Shown: one piece after another, positions 53,174-61,941 of the stretch
How positions within the stretch are numbered: the first letter of the stretch is position 1
Layout of the letters: every line of letters begins with the position of its first letter
Assembly (NCBI GenBank): GCA_023398955.1
Contig: JAEWRL010000033.1
Span: 1 to 64,000 of the forward strand
Length of the DNA: 64,000 nt
DNA from: Pseudomonadota bacterium
GTDB taxonomy: Bacteria; Myxococcota_A; Polyangia; Polyangiales; Polyangiaceae
Direction of reading: 5' to 3'
Made by a program: the position numbers and the translations under genes
Notes under the pieces: model-generated
Told to the model about the DNA's origin: nothing
Seen by the model: only the letters and a program-made list of their open reading frames with translations
Databases searched by the model: none

Positions 53174-54529
53174 TCAGTCCGCTACCCGGTGTACGTACCG
53201 CACCACGGAAAGCGGCTGCAAACGGTTGAGCTCGCAGTCGACGGCATACGCATCATCCTCCGCGTAGTCGTCGAAAGGCTCGAGCCCCCCGATCTCGACC
53301 CCGCAGACTCCGCCGATCGGTTCGTCGAACAGCACGGCGAAGTAGCGCTCGAAATGGTGGTGCGTCGGGTGGTAGACGAGCTTGAAGTAGTCTTGTTGGT
53401 CGAAGGCGGTGCCTCGGAAGCTGCCGGACGCGCGCACGAATGCACCCGGCTCGGTGCCGGCAAAAGAGGACCCGATTCGCAGCTCGAGCAGCACGTTCCC
53501 CGTATCGAGCTCCACCTCGTGGAGGTGAAGGGTCGCGTTCTCATGGGTGCAGGACCCGAATAGACGGTCCACGACGCAGTCCTCGCTGGCGCCCTGGCAG
53601 AGGGTGAAGGTGGCGCTCGGCGCCGATTCGTCGAAGGCATCGGGCGCGCTGCCATCAACGAGCATACCCGGCATCTGCCCGGCGAGAAGCCCGACACTCA
53701 GGCTCGCCTCGATGCGCCGCTCGGGATCGGGGAGGTGCTCCACGAACCGGTAGCGGTGCGTGACGATGTCTGCATAGGTTCCGGCCTGGTACGTCATGGC
53801 GCCTGGCGCTGCGGCAACGGCCATCCCTTCCTGACCGAACGCGACGCACAGCGGCAGGCCGAGACCAGCGGTATCCGCATCCGGCAACCGGTAGCTCCCC
53901 GGGGTGACACGCAATAGGGCCTTGGCTGCGAGCTCTTCCTTCAAGGTGCGGGTCTCGTTGAACGTAGCGCAGTAGATGGCCTCATCTGTCACCTCGAGCG
54001 TATGAGGCCAGCTTGAATCCCCCGCGTAGTCGTCCGCCGAGGGGCAGTTCGTGAAGCGTTCGTCTCCACCGTCGCCGCCAGCTCCAGCACTGCCGCTGTC
54101 CTCGCCCCCTGCGCCGGAACTGGCCCCGGCGGCGCCGCCCGAGGCCGCGCCGCCCGAAGCCGCGCCGCCTGAAGCCGCGCCGCCTGAAGCCGCGCCGCCT
54201 GCTTCAGCCCCCGCGCCGCCGTTTTCGGAGCCCGCCTCCCCCGCGCTGCCGTTCTCGGAGCCCGCCGCGTTTCCGGCGCTACCCAGTGCTCCACCGGTAT
54301 GGCTACCTGCCCCGCCGTCACCAGCGCCGGCCCCTGCGCCTCCACCGCTCGAGCCACCCCCGACGCCCCCTCCTCCAGACCCGCCGCCGGTGGACGCACC
54401 GCCCACAGCGATCACACTCCCCGCAGCGCCACCTGGACCGCCGGTGTCGTCGGAATCGTCACCGCAGGCCGGCAGCAGCAGCAGGCCCATGAGCGCCGGA
54501 ACCGAACCAAACCCGAAGCGATACGACAT
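53174..54529 (-). CDS. Uncharacterised lipoprotein co-transcribed with the dikinase-like gene
   Basis: Predicted 451-residue surface lipoprotein. AAGGAG lies seven bases before ATG 54529; the signal ends LLLLPAC. Residues 20-165 are Gly/Ala/Ser/Glu low complexity including five AASGG repeats in a row. The remaining ~285 residues (from NCPSADDYAGDSSWPHTLEVTDEAIYC) are globular with about eight Cys, acidic and strand-rich. Distinctive stretches are VTHRYRFVEHLPDPERRIEASLSVG, HENATLHLHEVELDTGNVLLELRIGSS and KLVYHPTHHHFERYFAVLFDEPIGG, a His cluster that could bind metal. I do not recognise the family. It is the first gene of a two-gene operon, 10 bp ahead of the dikinase-like gene, so a joint role is likely. 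Confidence 0.65.
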   Translation of the reverse strand: MSYRFGFGSVPALMGLLLLPACGDDSDDTGGPGGAAGSVIAVGGASTGGGSGGGGVGGGSSGGGAGAGAGDGGAGSHTGGALGSAGNAAGSENGSAGEAGSENGGAGAEAGGAASGGAASGGAASGGAASGGAAGASSGAGGEDSGSAGAGGDGGDERFTNCPSADDYAGDSSWPHTLEVTDEAIYCATFNETRTLKEELAAKALLRVTPGSYRLPDADTAGLGLPLCVAFGQEGMAVAAAPGAMTYQAGTYADIVTHRYRFVEHLPDPERRIEASLSVGLLAGQMPGMLVDGSAPDAFDESAPSATFTLCQGASEDCVVDRLFGSCTHENATLHLHEVELDTGNVLLELRIGSSFAGTEPGAFVRASGSFRGTAFDQQDYFKLVYHPTHHHFERYFAVLFDEPIGGVCGVEIGGLEPFDDYAEDDAYAVDCELNRLQPLSVVRYVHRVAD

Positions 54530-54793
54530 CTGTTTCTCCTTCTCGCTTGAAGAGCGCCATCTGATCGCAACCTTGGTGCCAAGTCTAGCGTGCAAGGGGC
54601 CGGAATACTGACCCCCGCGGCGGTCCGCCTTCGCGGCCCCGAGCTCCCCTGCTTCAACACTTGCAGAGCAGGCGCCAGACGCACTCGCCCAGCGACATTC
54701 CTGTCCCGAGGTGTGCCACGTCGTGGCCTTGGAGAGACCCACCAGCGCAGCAGCATGCCATCCGCGGTTCTATTCGCGCTGTCGCGCCGGTGC

Positions 54794-55678
54794 TCAGGCC
54801 CCCCGGTACGCCTCTGCGAAGGTATCAGCGAAGCGTTCGACCGGGGTGGGCGTTTGGACCACGGGCGTCCCCTCCTCTGGTGCCAACAGACCGCGGGCCG
54901 CGCCTTGGTAGAGCTCTATGTAGAGCTTGGCCAGCTCAGCAGGCACACCCCCGGCGACCATGCCGCGCTGGGCATCCTCGTAGGAGAGCTGGGTGAAGGG
55001 GAGGTCCGGCTTACCGATGGCCTTGCCGATGATGGCAGTCAGCTCTCCGAAGGTGACGGGACGCGGCCCAACGAGATTCACGACTTCGAAACCCTGGAAG
55101 TCGAGGGATCCCAAACGCTGCGCCGCGTAGGCGCCAATGTCCGCAGCAGCGATGAGTGACAGGGGCGCGTCCGCCGGGCCTGGAGCCGCGAGGACCCCCT
55201 GCTCCTTCACCGCGCCCACGTCCGTCAGGAAGTTCTCCATGAAGTAGCCCGCGCGAATGGCAAGCACCTCCACGCTTTCGAGCGCGCGCAAGGTCTTCTC
55301 GAGCTGGTAGAGCCCGACGATCGGCCCCGTGCCTTGGGAATGCTGAGCGCCAAGGCTGCTGAGCATGACCACGCGCGGGCAGCCGGACGCCTCGACGGCG
55401 TCGCCGATGATACGAGCGACGCGATCCTGGTAGGCGCGGAAATCGGCTGCCGCGAAGTTGGGCGGGATGAGCACATAGGCTGCCTCCGCTCCCTCGAGGG
55501 CGCGACGCACAGAGGCGCCGTCCTCCAGATCTGCCTCCACCGCCTGAGCCCCGTGCTTCTCCAATGAAGCCAAGCGCTGCCGACTCCGCCCGACGACGCG
55601 CAGCCTCGAGCCTTTGCCCAGAAGCTCCCGCGCTGCGACGCTCCCCGTATTCCCCGTTGCGCCGAAGATGACGATCAT
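54794..55678 (-). CDS. NmrA-like NAD(P)-binding reductase/sensor
   Basis: Predicted cytoplasmic atypical short-chain dehydrogenase of the NmrA/QOR2 type, 294 residues. AAGGAG lies five bases before ATG 55678. The N-terminus MIVIFGATGNTGSVAARELLGKG has the GxxGxxG dinucleotide loop, and RVVGRSRQRLASL suggests NADP(H). VLIPPNFAAADFRAYQDRVARIIGDAVEASGCPRVVMLSSLGAQHSQGTGPI is the family core. No YxxxK catalytic pair is clear, as in other NmrA proteins. These act as quinone reductases or redox sensors; which applies here is unknown. 264 bp of spacer separates it from the lipoprotein operon upstream. Confidence 0.85.
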   Translation of the reverse strand: MIVIFGATGNTGSVAARELLGKGSRLRVVGRSRQRLASLEKHGAQAVEADLEDGASVRRALEGAEAAYVLIPPNFAAADFRAYQDRVARIIGDAVEASGCPRVVMLSSLGAQHSQGTGPIVGLYQLEKTLRALESVEVLAIRAGYFMENFLTDVGAVKEQGVLAAPGPADAPLSLIAAADIGAYAAQRLGSLDFQGFEVVNLVGPRPVTFGELTAIIGKAIGKPDLPFTQLSYEDAQRGMVAGGVPAELAKLYIELYQGAARGLLAPEEGTPVVQTPTPVERFADTFAEAYRGA

Positions 55679-55815
55679 GGTTTCTCCTTTCCGAGCGGTA
55701 GAAGCACCGCCGTCGTAGACCTGGCGCGGAGCAGGCTGAAGAGCAAGGGGGGGACGGCGGAGAGCCCACCAACGGCCCACAGGACCGTCCAGGGCAGGGC
55801 GCGGCTCTGGACGTC

Positions 55816-56430
55816 CTAGCGAAGGGCGCGGCTGCCAACGGTCCCGAACACGCGGTCCCAAACCATATTCGAGACAGCGAAACGAGAGGTCGTGTCCGCG
55901 AAATGGTGCAGCATGTGGTTCTTCTTCAAGCGAAGACCATAACGCGATTTCGGGCTGGCGTGATGGATATAGTAGTGCGTCACGTCGTAGAAAACGTAGC
56001 CAAGAACGAAGCCGGCGTGCCACGCCCAAACGTAGGTGGCGCCGAGCACCGGGTAGAACAGCGCGAGAAAGGCGAAGTAGAGCACGATGCTCACCCCCGG
56101 GGGCATTACGAGCCGGTACTTGTCCTTGGGCCAGCGATGGTGCACCCCATGGACGAAGAAATGCATCCTCTCACCAAGTCGCCCGGGAGGCTGCCAGTGG
56201 AAGAACGTTCGGTGCAGCCAATACTCGGTCAGCGTCCACGCGACGAAGCCGACGCCCGCCACCACGAGCGTCAGCAGCCAACCTGCCCCGCTCCTCGAAG
56301 CGCTATGCCACAGCATGAAGGCGCAAACGGGCACCCACAACACGGGCACGGTCGCCCAGTGGGTCCGGGACATAAGGTCGAGAAAATCGTTCTTGAAGAC
56401 CCGTGGGGAGTCGGGGGTGGCGCGTTGCAC
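55816..56430 (-). CDS. Membrane fatty acid hydroxylase (FA2H-like)
   Basis: Predicted integral-membrane di-iron hydroxylase of 204 residues. GTG 56430 is chosen with GGAG eight bases upstream; earlier codons are not conserved. Four hydrophobic segments surround the His boxes: EYWLHRTFFHW, HFFVHGVHHRWPKDKYRLVMPP, HYYIHHASP and KKNHMLHHFADTTSRFAVSN. The pattern HRxxFH...HGxHHxxPxDxxRLVxPP is that of fatty acid 2-hydroxylases, which make 2-hydroxy acids for sphingolipids or related lipids. This fits the 2-hydroxy fatty acids and sphingolipids reported in Myxococcota and related taxa. No cytochrome b5 domain is attached. Product not proven. Confidence 0.88.
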   Translation of the reverse strand: MQRATPDSPRVFKNDFLDLMSRTHWATVPVLWVPVCAFMLWHSASRSGAGWLLTLVVAGVGFVAWTLTEYWLHRTFFHWQPPGRLGERMHFFVHGVHHRWPKDKYRLVMPPGVSIVLYFAFLALFYPVLGATYVWAWHAGFVLGYVFYDVTHYYIHHASPKSRYGLRLKKNHMLHHFADTTSRFAVSNMVWDRVFGTVGSRALR

Positions 56431-56535
56431 GTCTCGTCTCCGCGGTAGCGCGTGGGAACATAGGGCGACCCGACGCGAGGGCAAGCAAGAGCGCCAAGCA
56501 CGCAAGCGCTGACGGCTGCTACTGGTCCGGCCAAT

Positions 56536-57702
56536 TCACCAGCCCAAGAGCCGAGCCAAGTCCGGCACGAAATCCTCGGCCATCTTCACATGCTCTTCCC
56601 CGGTGGGGTGAGCATCGGCCAAGTCACCTGGGTAGTAGGTCGAGGGGATGAAGACCACCTCCGGGGCGGCGAGGATTTCGACGACCTCGGCGATGTACGC
56701 TCGCAGGAGCGACTTGCGCTTCTCGCCATGGCTCTCGTCCTTGACGATGGCGCCCTCCGTCAGGACGACCTTGGCGCGCGGATAGGTCGCGCGGATGACG
56801 CGCAGAAACTCGACGTAGGCGCCGACGAACACCTGCCGCGCTGGCGGGGCTCCCAGCTCCGCGTTGAAGTCGTTCGTGCCAAGGGAGACGAAAACGAGGT
56901 CCGGCGCGTACTCCCTGTGATCCCACACGACGGGCGCGGTTTCCTCGGGCAAGGCCAGATGGAAGAACTGGGGCGCGTTGAGGCTATCCCCGCGGCCCTG
57001 CCAGTCCCGAACCAGCCCGCGCCCACCATAACAGACGAGATGGCACTGCGCGCCCAGCGCTCGAGCAATGAGCATACCGTAGGATCCGTACGCGTCTGCG
57101 CCCGAGGACTGCTCGCCTGGCTGCAACGACGCCCTATCCACCCCCTCCCCACAGGTCACCGAGTCCCCGATGAAAAGCAGCCTTCGGTCCGGCCACGCCG
57201 CAGGCGCCAACACCCTCGCTTCGGCTGGAAAGACAAAGCCACGAACGGTCACGATACCCTGCCACGTCTCGGTACGCTGAACGACGTCGACCGTATGTAC
57301 CCCAGGGGCAAGCCCCTCGGCGAGCACATACTCTGCCTCGCCCTGCAGCAAGCGAATGACCTTCGCCGGCTTGCCGTCGGTGACCACCACCACGCGACAG
57401 TCAGAGGTCGCACAGCTTGCACGCCATGCGACCCTTGGCCCCTCGAAGGTGACACGTAGCGTAACACCGGGATAGCCGACACGAAGGGAATCGCTTTCGC
57501 TGCGGTCCACCCTTCCCATGACTCCTACAAGCGGGTCGCTCACCGTGACGAGGCGATGACGCGAAGGGGCAGGTGCCATGGTACCCTCCCTGACTCGTCG
57601 ATCAGGTGTCGCAGGAGGGCGCTTACAACCCCGGACACAGCCCGCAATGCCCAACGCTGCAGAGAGAAACAGGACGGCGGTATTCGTTGTCAGCAGCACC
57701 AT
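56536..57702 (-). CDS. CE2-like SGNH carbohydrate esterase lipoprotein
   Basis: Predicted surface lipoprotein of 388 residues from ATG 57702 (signal ending LGIAGC). An N-terminal jelly-roll (about 50-165: LVGVMGRVDRSESDSLRVGYPGVTLRVTFEGPRVAWR, VHTVDVVQRTETWQGIVTVRGF) precedes an SGNH/GDSL hydrolase domain. Catalytic blocks: RRLLFIGDSVTCGEGVD (Ser), VCYGGRGLVRDW (Gly), FVSLGTNDFNAE (Asn) and DAHPTGEEHVKMA (Asp/His). This two-domain layout is that of carbohydrate esterase family 2 acetyl-xylan/glucomannan deacetylases, some of which also bind cellulose. It complements the GH12 and GH9 lipoproteins of the window. Confidence 0.87.
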   Translation of the reverse strand: MVLLTTNTAVLFLSAALGIAGCVRGCKRPPATPDRRVREGTMAPAPSRHRLVTVSDPLVGVMGRVDRSESDSLRVGYPGVTLRVTFEGPRVAWRASCATSDCRVVVVTDGKPAKVIRLLQGEAEYVLAEGLAPGVHTVDVVQRTETWQGIVTVRGFVFPAEARVLAPAAWPDRRLLFIGDSVTCGEGVDRASLQPGEQSSGADAYGSYGMLIARALGAQCHLVCYGGRGLVRDWQGRGDSLNAPQFFHLALPEETAPVVWDHREYAPDLVFVSLGTNDFNAELGAPPARQVFVGAYVEFLRVIRATYPRAKVVLTEGAIVKDESHGEKRKSLLRAYIAEVVEILAAPEVVFIPSTYYPGDLADAHPTGEEHVKMAEDFVPDLARLLGW

Positions 57703-57832
57703 CTCGACGTGCGAGGATAGCGGCGGCAGCGGCGGGATGAAACGAGTTTCAGGTCCCCTGCGCAGTTCCGGTATGCGCGAAGGGTGCGCGGGAAACGGAA
57801 GGGCTCGGCTGACCTCAGCGCATCCGGGGCCG

Positions 57833-58312
57833 CTATTCCGCTCTTTGACTCGGCCCGCGTTGGGCGAAGACCACGACACGCAATACCGCGTAGGTCTCCC
57901 CAACCAAGATGGCCTCCGTCAACACCTTGGCGAGCAGCAGCTGGGAGTCCAAGGCGTGGTAGAGGGCGTACAAAACCCACGGCGCCACCAAGACGTTCAG
58001 GATGGCGAGCGCCACGTAGCTGGAGGTCTGTCCTCTCAGTGCTCTGGCCCCGCCTGGCGCGGTAGGAAACGTAATCCACCGATGGGCGAGGAAACCGACG
58101 CAGGCCCCCACGATACGCCCGCTCGCCTCCGCGAGCCGCACGTCCCAGCCGAAGCCGCGCGCGGCGACGAACACAATGACAGTACCAAGCAGGAACAGAG
58201 CAAAACCCACGCACAGGTAGCGCATCCCGGAGAACCGCCAGAGGCGCCGAGGAAGAGCGAGCGCCGCCAGCGGCTCGCAGCAACCGGCTCTCGTCACGTC
58301 GTCAGAACCCAT
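57833..58312 (-). CDS. GtrA-like membrane protein
   Basis: Predicted four-helix inner-membrane protein of 159 residues (GtrA family), a likely flippase for undecaprenyl-phosphate-linked sugars. Segments: FSGMRYLCVGFALFLLGTVIVFVAA, GRIVGACVGFLAHRWITF (the family's conserved RxxGaxxxFxxxrxxtF), YVALAILNVLVAPWVLYALY and KVLTEAILVGETYAVLRVVVF. ATG 58312 overlaps the end of the upstream membrane glycosyltransferase gene by 11 bp; an internal ATG at 58225 would lose the polar N-terminus. Third gene of a Gtr-like cluster. Confidence 0.82.
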   Translation of the reverse strand: MGSDDVTRAGCCEPLAALALPRRLWRFSGMRYLCVGFALFLLGTVIVFVAARGFGWDVRLAEASGRIVGACVGFLAHRWITFPTAPGGARALRGQTSSYVALAILNVLVAPWVLYALYHALDSQLLLAKVLTEAILVGETYAVLRVVVFAQRGPSQRAE

Positions 58313-59723
58313 GAGGCTGCGGGTCATCGAGGATTGCACCGACCGGTTCCGGCGGCAAGCTGGCGTCAGAGGCAGCCTCCCCGTCGTTCTCGTGGGTGGG
58401 GGCGCGAGCTAGCGCAGGTCGGAGCAGGTCACTCGCCGCGAAGAGGATGCCCACGGCGAGCAGAGGGAACAGGTGGTAGACGTAGCGCAGCCCGGCCCAC
58501 ACGAAGAGGGAGTGGATCCCTGCGTAGCAGAAGAATATCGCGAGAACCACCGTCCCCATACCCCAGCGCGGCCGTCGTGATAGGAAGCCCGCACCCGTGA
58601 GGATCAGCAGCGTCACCAGAGAGCCCGCGTGCACCGCCCGTTGTCGCGACTCGGCAACTTGCTCGTTGAACCCGGTGAAGCGAGACAGCCTCCACCACCA
58701 CCCTCGAAACGCCCGAAGCGGCTCCTCTCGCCAGTACGCAAGCACATCGTTCAAGAGCAGACGCTGACGCGCCTGCCACCCGATCTCGATGGAACCACCG
58801 TAGCGCGGCACGACAAGCTTTGCGCGCTTCATGAAGCCGGGTTCATCCTTGGGCTTCCTGTCTCCCTCCTCCGGGCCGACGTACGGGTTGTTGGCGCAGT
58901 AGAGCGGCCAGGCTCCATAGGTGCCCGTCGCGAGGCGGCTGTCACCGTACTCGGCTTCTGAATAGAGTCGCATCCCTCCAACGACCCCCTCTGCGATGAG
59001 CAGGGCGACCATCACTGCCCCGAAGGCTCCTCGGCGCGACGGAAGCCAACGCTCGCGCCACTTCGGGACGAGCCAGAGAGCGATCCCGAGCAGCGTGAGC
59101 AAATGGACGGGGAAAAGGAAGACTGGCCTAACGAGGAGGTGCAGCGCCATCGCGAGCCCCGCAAGGATACCCCACGGCAGCCAGCGCGGCTGGCGGTAGA
59201 GCTCGACGAGGGCGGCGACCAGCACCGCAGTGGCAAGCATCACGGAGGACTCGACATTGCCGGCGAGCCATCGGACCCCCAGAAGCATCTCGCGCACCAG
59301 CAGGAGCGCCGCTACAGTAGTCAGCACACTACGCGAGTAGCGGTACACCGCCCAGATGAGGAGGGCGGAAGCTAGCCATGTGGTGAACAGGGTGTACTGG
59401 GCCGGGGTCCACCCGAACTGACTCCAGGCGAGCGCCATCAGCCCCGGATGGCCGACGGTAGGTAGGATCTCGAAATTGCGAACCGTGTCCTCGAATCCGT
59501 TCCCTTCCGCCAGGTTCTTGGCAACCCCCCAGTAGAGCTTGGCGTCGGGGTTGATTCGTTTCACCTGCTTCGCCACGGACAGCGTGACGGAGAGGTTGGT
59601 CGCGATGCGGTCAAAGGCGCACAGCGAAAGCATCAACGCAAGGACGGGGGCGCCTTTCCACCTATCGAGGACGCTGCTCGCGGCCCAGAAGGCGCGCCAT
59701 GCCCGACGAAGGAGCACCATCAT
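58302..59723 (-). CDS. Membrane-embedded glycosyltransferase (GT-C fold)
   Basis: Predicted polytopic inner-membrane protein of 473 residues with about ten helices. An acidic motif near the start (KRINPDAKLYWGVAKNLAEGNGFEDT) resembles the DxD/ExD loop of GT39-like GT-C enzymes that use lipid-linked sugars. Later RYVYHLFPLLAVGILF resembles the conserved R-Y/F-xx-P lumenal segment. Two periplasmic loops (RLYSEAEYGDSRLATGTYGAWPLYCANNPY and the W/R-rich LRAFRGWWWRLSRF) are notable. ATG 59723 overlaps the GT2 gene stop as ATGA. It would transfer the sugar moved by the GtrA-like protein to an acceptor, as in Gtr systems; acceptor unknown. Confidence 0.75.
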   Translation of the reverse strand: MMVLLRRAWRAFWAASSVLDRWKGAPVLALMLSLCAFDRIATNLSVTLSVAKQVKRINPDAKLYWGVAKNLAEGNGFEDTVRNFEILPTVGHPGLMALAWSQFGWTPAQYTLFTTWLASALLIWAVYRYSRSVLTTVAALLLVREMLLGVRWLAGNVESSVMLATAVLVAALVELYRQPRWLPWGILAGLAMALHLLVRPVFLFPVHLLTLLGIALWLVPKWRERWLPSRRGAFGAVMVALLIAEGVVGGMRLYSEAEYGDSRLATGTYGAWPLYCANNPYVGPEEGDRKPKDEPGFMKRAKLVVPRYGGSIEIGWQARQRLLLNDVLAYWREEPLRAFRGWWWRLSRFTGFNEQVAESRQRAVHAGSLVTLLILTGAGFLSRRPRWGMGTVVLAIFFCYAGIHSLFVWAGLRYVYHLFPLLAVGILFAASDLLRPALARAPTHENDGEAASDASLPPEPVGAILDDPQPHGF

Positions 59724-60805
59724 GAGTCGCTCCCCCCGCCCGCGGTTCTATTGTTGAAGTTCCCAAGCATCTCGAATGTTACCGCCTGAAGGAGGAAGTT
59801 GACACCGATGATGAACGGCAGCCCAGCGAGCATCACCGTCCCCGCCGACGCTGGCGCTCCCTCGCGAATGGATTGCCACCAGGAGACTCCACCGAACCCG
59901 AGCCCCCACAGCACGAGGGGCAGCCCAGCGAGCAGCAGCAGCGCACTGGGCGTGAAATCGTGCCAGAAGTGCCTGTAGGCGAAGCGGCATGCTGCCGACT
60001 TCAACAGCCGTGGAGGAAAGCCGAACAGGGCACGCACTATCGACAGCGAACTCGGTTCGTCGTCATATCGGGGGGGCATGGCAACCTCCTCGATACGAAA
60101 TCCGTGCTTGCCGAGCTCGACGAGCAGGCTCGTCTCGAAGTAATAGCCGTTGCTGAGGGCAGCGACGTCCAGGCTTGCCAGCACATCCGAGCGGAGAGCC
60201 ACGTAGCCGTTCGTAGGATCCGAGATGTGCCAGTAGCCAGAAGCGACCTTCGTCAGGAAGGAGAGTCCAATGTTGCCCATGCGACGCGCGAAAGGCATCA
60301 TGGAGAGCTGCCTCAGGTTGCGGAGGCGATTGCCTTTCGTGAAAGCGGCGCGCCCGCGCATCAGCGGCTCGATGAGCTTGGGGAGCCAGCTGGGATCCAT
60401 CTGACCGTCGCCGTCCATCTTCACGACCACATCCACGCGCAGGCTCAGGGCGTGCTCGAAACCCGTCTTCATGGCTCCACCCACGCCCCTGTTCGCTCCG
60501 TGACGCAGTAGCACGACGCGCGGATCCCCGACGGAGAGGGCAATGTCCCCAGACCCGACCGGACATGCGTCGTCGACGACGATGATGTGTCGCACGAAGG
60601 CAGGCATCGAGCGAACCACGTGATCAATCCGTTGGGCGACGCGGTAGCAGGGCACCACGACGGCGACAACGCCGAGCTCCCGGCGATCGTCTCGGGCCGC
60701 CAATGGAGGGAGCAGGCTGGGGGTGACTCCGAGGTGCAGGGGCCGCCGGAGGCGCGCGAACCGCTTGGGCGAAGGACGCCGCCGCAGCGAGCTCGGTGGC
60801 TTCAT
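59720..60805 (-). CDS. GT2 glycosyltransferase (GtrB/DPM-like)
   Basis: Predicted membrane-anchored glycosyltransferase family 2 enzyme that loads a sugar onto polyprenyl phosphate. ATG 60805 is chosen, giving 361 residues. Motifs are VAVVVPCYRVAQRIDHVVRSMP, IIVVDDACPVGSGD, HGANRGVGGAMKTGFEHAL, VVVKMDGDGQMDP (DxD metal site) and GYWHISDPTNGYVALRSDVL. Two C-terminal hydrophobic segments (LLLLAGLPLVLWGLGFGG and GTVMLAGLPFIIGVNFLLQAVTF) match the GtrB topology. The first 45 residues are Arg/Pro-rich. First gene of the three-gene Gtr-like cluster, overlapping the second by 4 bp. Confidence 0.9.
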   Translation of the reverse strand: MKPPSSLRRRPSPKRFARLRRPLHLGVTPSLLPPLAARDDRRELGVVAVVVPCYRVAQRIDHVVRSMPAFVRHIIVVDDACPVGSGDIALSVGDPRVVLLRHGANRGVGGAMKTGFEHALSLRVDVVVKMDGDGQMDPSWLPKLIEPLMRGRAAFTKGNRLRNLRQLSMMPFARRMGNIGLSFLTKVASGYWHISDPTNGYVALRSDVLASLDVAALSNGYYFETSLLVELGKHGFRIEEVAMPPRYDDEPSSLSIVRALFGFPPRLLKSAACRFAYRHFWHDFTPSALLLLAGLPLVLWGLGFGGVSWWQSIREGAPASAGTVMLAGLPFIIGVNFLLQAVTFEMLGNFNNRTAGGGSDS

Positions 60806-61465
60806 GGCGTGGCCATCCCCTGGCACACGGCCCCCAATGGCTGCGCAGTCGTCTGATCAGACCGGTGACCTCCGCCGGGCCTGTTCGCGTTCACCGTTGT
60901 TGCTACCATCCCTATCATCGTTCCGCTGGTGCAAGGTTAGGCGGCGCCCACCTGTACCGTTACCTTCCCGGAGCGACAGTATCACGAAACGCTAGACAGC
61001 AAAGCAGTCGCGGCGTCGAGCGCGAACTCGCCACCGCAGTTGGCGGCGGTCGGGCCGCGCGGCAAGCCAGCTTGCCAACGTGCTCGGCGCCTCGGGAGGC
61101 GATCGCCTCGGGAAATTGGCACAGACTGGCTCAACCAGGAGCCAGTCGCCAGGCAGCACAGGTGCACGCGCAGCACGTTCAGATGTCTCCACCTCCGCAA
61201 CGCGCCGACCCTCACCGTAACAGCCTCGCGGATGCCATACGGCCGACTCGAAACGCGAGAGACACTCGAGACCATTCCCGGCCCGCAGGCGCGGTACGCC
61301 GGGCGCCTCCCGAAGCGCCATCATCGATTGAGTGTGTTGCCCACTACGAGCCCCACGAACGCCGTTGCGGATCGCGGCACCGAGGCCTATGGCTCGTGCC
61401 TCGGGCACGGCAGGAGCAACCAGCCGGTCCGTGCTGTGCCCGGTCGTTCTTCCAAGGAGCCTTTC
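60806..61465. other. Gene-free stretch
   Basis: About 660 bp between divergent transcription units. Several long open frames exist because of high GC but none has a recognisable domain or consistent start. An AT-richer patch near 60880-60990 (GATCAGACCGGTGACC, TTGTTGCTACCATCC) suits a promoter for the GT2 cluster. No clear repeat or RNA structure. Confidence 0.4.
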
Positions 61466-61819
61466 ATGACCCTTCACGAAGGCGGTTGCCATTGCGGCGC
61501 CGTGCGTTTCAAGGCGGATCTCGAGCTCGAAAACCTCATGACGTGCAACTGCTCCATTTGCGGCAAAACCGGCGCCGTCATGGCCTTCATTCCTGGGGAC
61601 AAGCTTCAGGCCACCGCTGGCCGCGAGCTGCTCACGGACTACCAGTTCGGGAAGAAGTCCATCCACCACACCTTCTGTTCGGTATGCGGCGTGCGGCCCT
61701 TCGCCGAAGGATCCGGGGAGGACGGTTCGGCATGGGCCATGGTCAACGTCCGTTGCCTGGACGGCGTCGATCCACACCAGCTGCGGGTAACGCGGCAGCA
61801 CGAAGGAAAGAGCACGTAA
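61466..61819 (+). CDS. GFA-family (Mss4-like) zinc protein
   Basis: Predicted 117-residue cytoplasmic zinc protein of the glutathione-dependent formaldehyde-activating (GFA/CENP-V) family. AAGGAG lies six bases before ATG 61466. Zinc ligands are in GGCHCGAVRF, TCNCSICGKTG and HTFCSVCGVRPF. The conserved FAEGSGEDGSAWAMVNVRCLDGVDP follows. Few members have a proven reaction; some bind glutathione adducts. No formaldehyde dehydrogenase is adjacent, so function is left open. Confidence 0.9.
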   Translation: MTLHEGGCHCGAVRFKADLELENLMTCNCSICGKTGAVMAFIPGDKLQATAGRELLTDYQFGKKSIHHTFCSVCGVRPFAEGSGEDGSAWAMVNVRCLDGVDPHQLRVTRQHEGKST

Positions 61820-61941
61820 CACCGCGCAGCATGCCGGGCGCCATGGCCCCTACCCGTGCGCCACGCCTGCGTCGCAGGCAGGGTCGACGTCACTCCCGCG
61901 GTCCTACCGCCGTCAGGCATCTGCTGCCATGCTAGCTCGAC

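Noticed and set aside
54600..54793. Extra small gene upstream of the unknown lipoprotein
   Set aside because: Open frames here have no ribosome binding site or domain and are explained by GC-rich spacer.
60796..61935. 379-codon + strand frame over the GFA gene
   Set aside because: It overlaps the well-supported GFA gene in another frame and shows no family features.
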